Source: Guillardia theta CCMP2712 (lineage: Eukaryota > Cryptophyceae > Pyrenomonadales > Geminigeraceae). Taken from it: a stretch of 64,000 nucleotides of DNA. Made by a program: the position numbers and the translations under genes. The notes beneath the pieces were generated by a model. The model was not told the origin of the DNA. It saw only the letters and a list, made by a program, of their open reading frames with translations, and made no database searches. This document shows positions 1 through 9,343 of the stretch, piece by piece; positions within the stretch are counted from its first letter, which is position 1, and each line of letters opens with the position of its first letter. The stretch is taken from the NCBI RefSeq assembly GCF_000315625.1, contig NW_005434659.1, forward strand, positions 1 to 64,000. The letters are read 5' to 3'.

Positions 1-532
1 CGCACAGCGCTTCCATCTCCTTCCTCGAGAAGCGGCCTGTGCTCATGCTTGACCTCGACTTGATCTGCACTCTGAAGCTGCTGCGCCCCGCATGATCTCT
101 CTCGCGAAGTGCCCTCCTCTGCTTGGCGATCTTTCCCCTAGGAACGAAGGTGTCGGCTGTGAGCTCGACTGCAAACGTCTCTCTGAGCTTGGCGTCGTCG
201 CTGATGAGAGTGAGATGCACCCCCTCCATCGCCTCGCTCTCTCTGAACGAGGCCAAGGTCTGCTCGCAACTTGCCGTCGAAGGCGAGCTGAGCTAAACCC
301 TAAACCCTAAACCAGGCTGCTGCCGAAAATAACGGCCCTAAACCCTAAACCCTAAACCCTAAACCCTAAACCCTAAACCCTAAACCCTAAACCCTAAACC
401 CTAAACCCTAAACCCTGGCCACATGTTTCGAAGCATTCTCGATGGTTTCCCGAGCTTCCTGCGTTCCTGGCGACTCTTGCTCTACCACGCAGGGATCACG
501 CTGATCTGCATGCCTCAGATAAAGGGATCCTC
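1..532 (-). CDS. Hypothetical protein, partial (two exons, runs off left edge)
   Basis: Not recognised. Two open stretches on the minus strand, 532-414 (119 nt) and 292-1, have protein-like composition (runs such as EQESPGTQEARETIEN and LTLISDDAKLRETFAVEL) and no stops. They join in the same phase if the telomeric repeat block 293-413 is removed as an intron: the first exon ends in a complete codon before GTTTAG, and the second resumes at CTC directly after TTTAG. The first exon itself begins right after another TTTAG at 533-535, so an upstream exon is likely but was not located. One possible upstream piece is a short basic open stretch near 753-950. The 3' end lies outside the window. No domain can be named. 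Coding status is inferred from frame and composition only. Confidence 0.45.
293..413 (-). repeat. Telomere-type (CCCTAAA)n arrays acting as an apparent intron
   Basis: CCCTAAA repeats fill 293-311 and 336-416, separated by about 24 non-repeat bases. Read on the minus strand the block starts GTTTAG and ends TTTAG, which meets the GT-AG rule. Removing it keeps the flanking open frame. Similar short arrays occur at 531-555 and about 960-973. Confidence 0.75.
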
Positions 533-554
533 CTAAACCCTAAACCCTAAACCC

Positions 555-603
<49 letters not shown>
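531..603. repeat. Short CCCTAAA array followed by (TTA/TAT)n microsatellite
   Basis: About three CCCTAAA units at 531-555 run directly into roughly 16 TAT/ATT trinucleotides up to 603. If the neighbouring minus-strand gene is real, this block also lies in an intron. Confidence 0.85.
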
Positions 604-705
604 TGAGTTTATTAGACTCTTAGTCAAGAGTTTCATAGCTAAGAACTATTGCTTCGCTCATCTCTCGCCTAATGATCCGTCTAAAGGGGTTCCCAACCTT
701 GGGAG

Positions 706-771
706 GTTGGCCCATTTTCCTATAGGCCCCTTAGGCCTGTTGGCCCATTTTCCTATAGGCCCCTTAGGCCT
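706..771. repeat. 33-bp perfect tandem duplication
   Basis: The unit starting gttggcccattttcc and ending ccccttaggcct occurs twice head to tail, at 706-738 and 739-771. No function is apparent. Confidence 0.9.
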
Positions 772-1005
772 GGTTGCTTCCGTATTAGTTGTTTTCGCCC
801 ACTGTGGCAAGGCTGTACCTTCTCCTGCTGGCTAGCCCTTCTCTTCTTCCCTTCGTGCAGCCCATGACCATGCGCCATGGGTGGCTTGCCCATGAGCCGC
901 GCCTGCCCCCATCGGACTACATCGACTCTCTTACCCTTCTTGCTGTCCATAGCGTATGTAAACCCTAAACCCTACACCTGCCCTCTCCTCCTCCTCCTGC
1001 TTCCA

Positions 1006-2031
1006 TTAGGCGTCAAGCGGCGCGGTTGGGGAGGAGTCAAGCGACATCTCTTCCACTTCTACCGCCCTGCTCCCTGCCTCGGGTGCATCTTCCACTCGAG
1101 CGTCTTCCATCTGTATCTCACTGCTCAAAACAAGTTTCAATTCGTTTCTGTCTCCCAGCATTCCTACGAGGGAGAGCGCCGTTTCCTCCAGGAATTTATT
1201 CAAAGCAATGAAGAGAAGGTCAGTTTTCAAGGGCTTCTCTTCATTTGGTGCGAAAGCGCTGCTCCTGCGCTTCGCTACCTTCCACGTATGCTTGCCTGCG
1301 ATCGCCCTGACGCGTTCTCTCAGTCGCCTGCTCACGGCATTCTCGGCCGCGTTAGCATCCTTATCCGCCCACTCTTTCAGCGTGGGGAAGGATGCGTTTC
1401 CTGGGCTCTCCAGAACCATCTCTTGCACCGCTTCATCAAGCTGGAGTTGAATCCGTCCTTGTTGTTGCAGCTCGCTCCTGCTTACCTCAGCAATAGCTTC
1501 CTTCAGCTCTTCCACTACCGCGTCCGTTCCCGCATCGGGGAGGTTGGTTTCATTGATGATTGAACTGAGCTCAATCTCTTTCCCCTGGCCTGGTTCGACT
1601 GATCGCGAGTTGCCTGAGGCGACACTTGAAGGTTCAGACTGCTCGCAGTTGTTTGAATCTCGACTGTGCCTTGCCAACATAGGAGCTGTGTGGGGAATTC
1701 AGCTATCATCTTTCTTGCACTACCTTCACATCGTAGCCGGCCTGAGAATGATTCCAGACCCATCCCAGATCCCAGTCTCTGGATCGCATTGGATGTGCAC
1801 CCGTTGAAGCTCGTTCTCCACCAGTGGGTCCCAGCAGTTGATAGCTCTCCTGATGTTTCGGATAACTTTTGCTCTGCCTGTTTCGTCACTTGCGCAGATT
1901 GTTTCAATCTCACTTCGAGTGAACTTCCCTGATGGCACAGGGGAGGAGATTTGCACTGAGTACAGCGGCATCTCTGCCGCCGTGGCCATGTCCGTCTCGT
2001 GTCGCATAGCATTCTTCGTATTCTTGTGCAT
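1006..2031 (-). CDS. Hypothetical protein (two exons)
   Basis: Not recognised. Exon 1 runs from the ATG at 2031 to 1730 and exon 2 from 1663 to the stop at 1006. The proposed intron is 66 nt with a GTGAAG donor and GCACAG acceptor; joined length is a multiple of three, about 319 residues. The N-terminal part contains an ordered-looking stretch (PVPSGKFTRSEIETIC, then RAINCWDPLVENELQRV). The C-terminal part is acidic and helical (VVEELKEAIAEVSRSELQ). No membrane segment or signal peptide is visible. It is divergent from the broken WD40 gene at 2113, with only 81 bp between starts, so promoters would be shared. The start could lie further upstream if an exon is missed. Coding is supported by frame and composition only. 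Confidence 0.5.
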
Positions 2032-2112
2032 AGCCGTTGCTTCCGTTTGCACTGAAAACCATTTCAGTATTTTGTCATTCTCTGAGACCAATCCCAAAGT
2101 AAGGAAGATTTG

Positions 2113-4385
2113 ATGGAAAAGGCTGCTCTGTCCAGTAGTGGTGATTGGTTGAAGAACGTGGAGATCATAGAGAACGGGAAGATGGCTGTCAGCGGCAGTG
2201 CCGATGGCACACTGAGGGTGTGGGACCTTGAGGAGATGACGGAGAAGGCCTGCCTCACCGGTCATAGTGATTGGATTTCCAGCGTGGTAATCAGCAAAGA
2301 CGGGAAGACAGCAGTCAGCGGGAGCTGGGATAAGACAGTGAGAGTGTGGGACCTTGAGGAGATGACGGAGAAGGCCTGTCTCACCGGGCATAGCGAACAG
2401 GTAAAGAGTGTTTCTATCAGTCAGGACGGGAAGACAGCAGTCAGCGGGAGCTGGGACAAGACAGTGAGGGTGTGGGACCTTGAGAGGATCAAGCATGGGC
2501 CGGCTACTCTATCCGGTCACAGTTCGGGGGTATTAAGTGTGGAGATCATAGAGAACGGGAAGATGGCTGTCAGCGGCAGTGCCGATGGCACACTGAGGGT
2601 GTGGGACCTTGAGGAGATGACGGAGAAGGCCTGCCTCACCGGTCATAGTGATTGGATTTCCAGCGTGGTAATCAGCAAAGACGGGAAGATGGCAGTGAGC
2701 GGGAGTATGGATAAGACAGTGAGAGTGTGGGACCTTGAGAGGTTCAGGGAGAAGGCCTGTCTCACTGGTCATCTTAGTACGATACTAAGTGTTTCTATCA
2801 GTCAGGACGGGAAGACAGCAGTCAGCGGGAGCTGGGACAAGACGGGACCTTGAGGAGATGACGGAGAAGGCTTGCCTCACTGGTCACAGTGGTGAGGTGT
2901 TGAGCGTAGGAATAAGCGAGGACTGGAAGACAGCAGTCAGCGGCAGTGCCGATGGCACACTGAGGGTGTGGGACCTTGAGGAGATGACGGAGAAGGCCTG
3001 CCTCACTGGTCATAGTGATAAGGTTGTGAGAGACTCGCGCGGACGAACAGCCGCGGAGGTGGCGCGAGACAAACAGGACGAGGAGCTGGCGAGCAAGATA
3101 GAGGACTGGCTGCGGCGGCTAAGGAGCGGGGAGCTTCTGCTAGCGGCTGTGCAGGGAGGAGACCCAGAGAGAGTGAGGAGGCTAATAGTTGGAAGGGCAA
3201 GTTTGATGACTGTAGACAAGAACGGATGGACGGCTCTACATTGGGCGGCGCATGCGGGTGAGAAAGAGATCGCAAAGGTGTTGCTGAAGGCGGGAGGAAA
3301 GAACCTGAGGCAGGCAAGAAGCAATGCTGGCAAGACAGCAAGGGACTTGAGCATTTGGATGGAAAACTTTGAGGTGACGAAGACAATTGAAGAGACAGAG
3401 ATGGAGGAGGAAAAAGAGGAGAAGCGGCTGCAAGAAATAAAGAAGCAGGTCAAGGTTTCGGTAGACAAATATCTCTCTGAGACGAGCGATGGGTCTAGAC
3501 TGCTTAGCGTGGAGGAATACGAGAGTCTGGTGGTGCAAATGCTGCAGACTGGAGAGGGAAAGACAGAAGATGAAAGGAACAATGAGCGCTTCATGTCGGA
3601 CTCGAGGACGCTGGTTTGCGGGGAGTACAAGCACGCAGCTTGGGGGCTAGAAGAGCTGCTGCAGGTGCCGCTGAAGGAGGTATACGAGAAGCTTGAGGAC
3701 GCGACAACCAAGATGAGAGAGGAAGTAGAGGCCTACGGGAGCTCAGAGCTGACGAGAGACCTGGAGTATGTCTTGTCGGAAGCTGCGAGGGAGGAGGAGA
3801 CGGATAAGGGCACGAGGCGGAGGGATGAGACTGAGAGACTTTGTGAGTCATCCATACGCCAAGGAAGCAAAACTGTCCGAGGAGGTCGCGGCGCTGCGGC
3901 TGTACACGCTGCCGAGCTTCACCCACATCAACAACCCGCTGAGGGATCGGGCGCGTATAGCGAGGCGAGAGCGACATCCTCTGCCCCTGCTCGTGTTCCT
4001 CATCGTTGAGGGCCTCAAGAAGCTTCGGGCGCTCAAGGCGTCTGAGGGGACGGAGCTCAAGGTGCTGTGGCGAGGGATGCGAAACCTGACGGTGTCGGAC
4101 GACTTTGCAGCGAAAGGAGGGACGGAGCTGGCTCCGATGTCAACGTCGAGGGAGCTGAGGGTGGCAGCTGGGTACAGCATGAGCAGGGATGGACTGATCT
4201 TCCGCATCAAGACAAAGAACGGCCTGCAGAGCGGAGTAGACGTGTCTTGGCTGTCGGCGTTCCCGGAGGAGGAGGAGGTACTGTATGCGCCCCTGACATA
4301 CTTGCAGCCAACGGGTCAAGCCCAGGAGGTAGAGGTTGCGGTAGGGAAGTACAGGATCGTTGAGGTAGAGCCGACAACGGCATGA
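2113..4385 (+). pseudogene. WD40-ankyrin-ADP-ribosyltransferase gene, broken by frameshifts
   Basis: Three successive frames carry one domain series. The first frame, from 2113, has six WD40 blades (motifs such as VSGSADGTLRVWD and ACLTGHS). The second, to about 3840, has a seventh blade, an ankyrin repeat (WTALHWAAHAGEKEIAKVLL) and a charged helical region. The third, to 4385, has an ADP-ribosyltransferase fold: an LWRGM arginine motif, an STS motif and an FPEEEEVLY segment giving the ExE catalytic glutamates (R-S-E class). At about 2841 a blade is missing 11 bp relative to its sister repeats, removing most of RVWD and shifting the frame. A second shift lies near 3835-3867. Family knowledge suggests NAD-dependent mono-ADP-ribosylation with WD40/ankyrin as target-binding parts. 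As it stands no intact protein can be made unless unusual splicing occurs. An N-terminal exon upstream is possible. Confidence 0.75.
2190..3015 (+). repeat. Near-identical tandem WD40-coding DNA repeats
   Basis: Seven units of about 120 bp encode the seven blades. Several are nearly identical in DNA; for example, the block beginning gagatcatagagaacggg at 2161 recurs at 2541. This points to recent unit duplication or conversion. One unit carries the 11-bp deletion at about 2841. Confidence 0.85.
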
Positions 4386-6002
4386 GGTAGAAGGAGAGAA
4401 AGGAAAGATGAAGACACAGAGAAGGTGGGTGAAGGAGAGTAGAGAGACGGCAGGCAAGTCGGATTGAATGAAAGAAGGAGCCAAGCAGTCGCATCCTTCC
4501 ATCCCTTTGACTCGTTGGGCTCTTCCTGGCTCATCCTCCGAGTCTCACGTTCATGAAGGAGGGGGTTTGTCCGCTGGAAACTTGGTTGAAGAGTCCGAGA
4601 TCCATTTTCCCAGTGGGTTACGTGTCCTTCAGATATCAAGTGAATGTTTGTCACAAAAACAAATCACCATCGAAATCATTGAAAACTACCTGGTCTGTAT
4701 CACATCTCATTAGATCCCAACTCTCGCTTTCGTTCCGGGTCTTGTGTTCGTTGCCATTGTGAATCTCGTTTTTGTCGGGTCTTCTTTGCTACTTATGTTA
4801 CCTCACTGCTCAAGTCCGTCCCATCCTCGGGTCTTGGCACTCAAACCACGTCACCCTCCCGCCGCTCTTCTCCCCTTCTCTTGCCGACCAACAACTCACC
4901 TTTTGATCGAAGTCAACGACAGTTGGACCTCCTTGTCGTCACGCAGTGGGAGCGATGTGGTATTCTCAGACTCATACGGACGCCCCTTGGACGTAGCGTA
5001 GGGAATTAGGATGACAATGCCAGACAGCATGGTGCTGATCTGATGAGTGTGTGTGCTTGATAAACAGCGTTCCTATGATCATCTAAGCTCAGATATTAGA
5101 GAACTAGGGTAGCTTGTGCTGTTTGAAACACTTGCATCCTAGTCTAACGGGGTCCGTAAACCATGCACGTGAAGTTTATTATTTCACGATTCTCCTTATA
5201 CATAGTGAATGAGCTTAACTAGGGAATCTGCCTCAGACACCTCAATTTAAGGTAAGCGGATGGCTTCTGCGATAGCGTCGGGGGTGCATCCCTCCACAGC
5301 CTGCCCTGCGTGTTGTTGCGAGCACTTTCATCATACTGAAGAACCATCCTTAGAAAGCTGTTTGAACTATACCAACCCCTTGCTCGCAGCTTCCTTCGCG
5401 CCCTGGCGGCTTCCCCTACACCTGGCGCGCAGCCATGCTGCCTGAAATACCCGGCAAGGCCGCGAGAGTAGAGGTCCTGTCCCAGACGAAGGGCAGATGA
5501 AAGCGTGTCTTGACAAGCGGAGCGGGGTAGTCTTCGGAGTGAAGCGAGGTCGCGACGCGTACCTAGCCTTGCACCTGATATCGCCCCTGCTCTTCAAGAT
5601 AGGCCTCCTCGACCCCGACACGCAAAAACACGCGGGGGCACGTCGGGACCTAGCAAATCCCCCCCCCCCCCCTCCCCCTGTGCTGTGAGGCTGAGCAGGA
5701 CGAGAAGTGCGAGGCGAGATCAGGATAGGAGGGTTGATCTCTGCTCTCTCTCGCTGCGACTGTGCGCTCGTCTCGTGGGCAAGGGTCAATGTCGTAGCCC
5801 ACGCAAGGCTCGCCGGGCCTCGTCGCCTCTACACGAAGCTGCTGCGTCCAGGCTGAGAAACCCCCAGTGCGGGGAAGATTTGATCAGTGGAGATGTTTTC
5901 AAGGTTCTCGTTTTGTTACCCAAGCTTTATCATCACGCTTTTCAATGACTGATAGAATGATTTGCATTGTCTCGCACTGCTAATTCTTCAATTATCCTAC
6001 AG
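4386..6002. other. Intergenic region, no gene supported
   Basis: This lies between the 3' end of the broken ADP-ribosyltransferase gene and the 3' end of the channel gene. Short open frames on both strands have no recognisable domain or convincing composition. A run of 13 C occurs near 5659-5671. Nothing else was identified. Confidence 0.6.
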
Positions 6003-8570
6003 CTACTTCGAGTTCGTATCGTTGTCAAGGCGTGAGTAAACCCTCAGCATGGAACCGGATTTTTTTGGCAGCATTGCATTATTGATAAACTTGTCTTTCA
6101 CCCCATGTTGCAGTTTCTCTGTCTCTTCTTTATCAGCGCCTTCAGTGAAAACAAGGTCAACGACACTTTTGAGAATTTTCCCGTCCATGATGGAGTTCAA
6201 AGAAAGCTTTCTCTCTAAAGTCGCAGGTTTCAACACCTTGCCCACTTCACTGCTCTTCTTCTTTCGCGATTTCGCTTTATGTTCCTTACCCTGGTCAAAG
6301 TCAACTGATGGAGAAAGAAGAGAAGAGGTAGAAAAAAACAAAAGGAGTCTGAGGCTCTTACATCCTCCAATGGTGATCGTTGCGGTTCTTCCTGAGAGGG
6401 AGCTGATCAACAATAATTAGTAAGATTTCTCTAGTAAGCTATTTCTGCTTACAGGCATTTGCATGAAAATATCTTGACATGTCTGCCTTTGTAGTGTGAG
6501 GAAGGTTTGCTTGTTGTATGGAGGCAACCATCCTCTCAATGTTTTTCAGCCTTTCATCAGACAATTCTTCTATAATCTCCAAGATTGAGTAAAACTCCTC
6601 TTTCGAAATGAAGCCGTCTCCATCAGAGTCCAGGCGCTGTATAACTTCATCACGCTTTGATGCAGGTATGGAGAGTTCCTTCAAAGCCTCAATTGCTTCT
6701 TCTCTGCTCAGCTGACCGCTCTCGTCTTTGTCATGTTTGTAGTACACCTCAATGATCCTTGCAATGCCTTTGTTCGAATACCCCCAGGAATGTACGATCT
6801 TTGAGATTGTGTCGATTCTTTGATCCATCAGCTTGATCATGAGGAGCATCGCGCGCATTTCTTTGCTTGTGCTCTCTTGCATTGCATTGGCCACTTGTCT
6901 CTGTGCATAACGACGGATCTCTTCTCGCATCATGTCTTGGAACTGATAGGCACTAAACTCTCCTCGCGAGTTACAGAGTTTCCCTCCTTCTGTGAGCAGA
7001 TCAAAATCATCATCTTGGAGATGGATGGGAGAAGATGTAGGAAGTCGCTTCAGCCCTCGCTGAAACTCTTCGTAATTGAGTCCACCGGATCCATCATTAT
7101 CGAGCCTTTCATAAGCATCTGCTATCTTTTTTGCAAGATCCCTATCGGTGACGAAATGTGAGAGGTGAGAAGAAAGAGGGTCTAAAATTCCGCTGCAACG
7201 TGTCAGAGCCTTTCTTTTTTCCTCTTCAATCTTCTCTCGTATTTCAATCTCCTGTTTTTCCCGCTGAATAGAGGAGATAAACTCATCAAGAAGCACTGCA
7301 ATGACAACATTGATCAGCACCACCCCTGCTATAAGAACGTAGCTGACGAAGAAAAAAGCAATGCCAAAATCTGTCCCATTTCTCAGAGTCTCGTCGTCAA
7401 ACAATACCCTAGTTATAGACGAGGCCCATCTGGAAAGAGTAAGTCAAATTTTGATGTTACTGCTGTAGTGATAATTCACCCGTCGCCTGTCACGACTTGA
7501 AACATCTGCAATGGGACCTGTCACTTACTTGTAAGGTGCACAAGGCTTTTGCTCACTGTGAAGAGAGACTTGGAGAATGAACCAAACATTGGTTCATTAC
7601 GGAATCGAAAGAACTGAGTTCCTAAAGCTGCCCAGATACAGGTGACGAGAGCGAGGATGAGAAAGCTATTCACGACGGGTAAGACAGCACAAGCCAATGC
7701 TGATATGATTCGGTTCAGGGACTTTAACCTGCGAAAAATCCTCGCAACCCTGAAGACCCTGACAAGACGGAACACCTTGACAGAAGGGATGTTTGATGCA
7801 AGTACAGTCAACACAGACGCAATGACGATTACAACATCCAGCAAGTTCCACCCGTCCGACAGAAATTCAGCAAATGCGTTTTGAGATTTTGCAAATAAGT
7901 TGACCATCAGTTCTAAAGTGAACATGACAGTAAAGAAGATATCGATCCTAAAGAAATTTGCTTGTGCTTCAGAGCCATCCTCCGGCAATATCTCTGCTTG
8001 AGCAAGGTCCAGTATGAAGCTTATGAAAATCAACCCAGCGACTGCAGCCTGCATGGGGTTGGACTCATACATCGCTTTGACGTGAGCACGAAACTGTCGG
8101 AGTTTCCCCTTCTCAGACAGAAGTTCGAACTCAATCTCTGCAAGCTTCTCGGTCCTCGCATTCTTTATAGCTGCGAGCCATTCCTTGTGCTCGTCACTGT
8201 CAGCCTTGTAGGTGTACGCTCGCCCAACATTGATTCCAGTAGGTGATGTTTCCACGATTATTTCTCTTAAGAAGTCCTTGGGCTCCTCCTCATCGAACTC
8301 TTCGAGTATGTTGACGATTTCTTCTAGCGGAATCTCGTCGATGATGTACGTCGTGTTCGGCTTCGCGAAGAAGAGAGCATCCTTGGTCAGCACGGCTCGC
8401 CTCGGATTCCACGAGACAGTCGCGCCGACTCTCTTTTTCTCCAGCAAACCTTCTTTGATCCAAAGAGACTCGTCGGGGAGGAGAAGCTTATCTGATATCG
8501 ACACTTCCTTCACTGCAATCTCTGCATGTGCTGCATGAACTGCCGATGTCGCCGCAGCGATCGCAACCAT
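6003..8570 (-). CDS. PH-domain, single-domain voltage-gated cation channel with EF-hands
   Basis: Five exons join in frame to about 781 residues: 8570-7557, 7505-7480, 7429-6453, 6402-6362 and 6290-6003. The last two joins are less certain; without them the protein ends at 6439. A PH domain (about residues 30-140) precedes one six-helix channel domain. S1-S3 are clear. S4 carries repeated arginines (KVFRLVRVFRVARIFRRLK). The pore holds TGDGW, an Asp-containing TxDxW filter as in CatSper-type and single-domain eukaryotic channels, followed by a long S6 (VLIAGVVLINVVIAVLLDEF). Three EF-hands follow (LDNDGSGGL, HDKDESGQL, LDSDGDGFI). It probably forms a homotetrameric, Ca2+-regulated, Ca2+- or Na+-conducting channel anchored to phosphoinositides. 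The ATG at 8570 is used because nothing upstream in frame is an ATG. It is divergent from the gene at 9344. Confidence 0.85.
7480..7505 (-). other. 26-nt microexon encoding the channel selectivity filter
   Basis: Minus-strand exon flanked by a TTGCAG acceptor (7506-7511) and a GTGAAT donor (7474-7479). It encodes MFQVVTGDG, and the next exon completes the codon and supplies the filter Trp. The flanking introns are 51 and 50 nt. Confidence 0.8.
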
Positions 8571-9343
8571 GTCACAAGTAGTCTGAACTGAGACCACCCA
8601 CCCCAACCTACAGCCTTTCTATGACATCAAGTTTGACCACCCCCCCAGTCCTCTTTACATCCAGCTGATAAAACCCTGTGCTGAAGTTAACGCTTGCTGA
8701 GGGACCCCTACCAAATTACGTTCCCTTCAGGGGCACGTGTATCTCCGAAGATACGTTGAGCACGGGTGGAAACCTCTAAACCTAAACCTAAAATAGACCT
8801 GAACCTAAACCTGAACCTAAACCTGAACCTAAACCTGAACCTGAACTTTTAAGGACCTGCTCACTACCAGTACTGCTTTCAACTGCTTGCCATGCACCCC
8901 TGCTCGTCGCTCGTTACCGGCCAGCGCTGCTGCTTGTGCAGGAGTTGTTGAAGGAAGTCACAACTCAAGTAACCTGTGAGATGGACGCAGACAGAGGAAT
9001 CGAGTTACTTGCCCCAAAGGTCAACAATTATTCGCAGAAAGTTGTATTCATTTCCTTCAGGTCATGAATTGGGAATTGGCTTTTTTATTGGAGGACGACA
9101 ATAGCATCTGGGACAATAGGCAACTGCTTTGGTAAATTTCGAAAATTTGGAATGTATACATTTCATGAAGGCATGCAAATTGTAGGAAATGGGAAATTAC
9201 GGTTTCACGAGTCTGCGAGAAACAGTAAAATATATACACCAGATTCTATGCATCTACTGAACCTTACAAATCAGAAAAGATGCGGACAATAAGAGCCGAT
9301 TCAATACAGGAGTGATAGTCGAGGCAATTTTTCTTTCTTTGAT
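8571..9343. promoter_or_regulatory. Divergent intergenic region with degenerate telomere-like repeats
   Basis: This separates the start codons of the channel gene (-) and the TPR/SH3 gene (+), so it should hold both promoters. At 8775-8848 there are about a dozen CCTAAA/CCTGAA hexamers, a degenerate form of the telomeric repeat. No TATA box could be assigned with confidence. Confidence 0.5.

Noticed and set aside
877-1563. Plus-strand open frame of 228 codons
   Set aside because: It overlaps the minus-strand hypothetical gene, and its composition (Ser/Leu/Pro-rich, no domain) is that of an antisense shadow.
4468-5948. Several 60-140-codon frames between the ADP-ribosyltransferase pseudogene and the channel
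   Set aside because: No domains, no consistent splice signals, overlapping on both strands; not supportable as genes.
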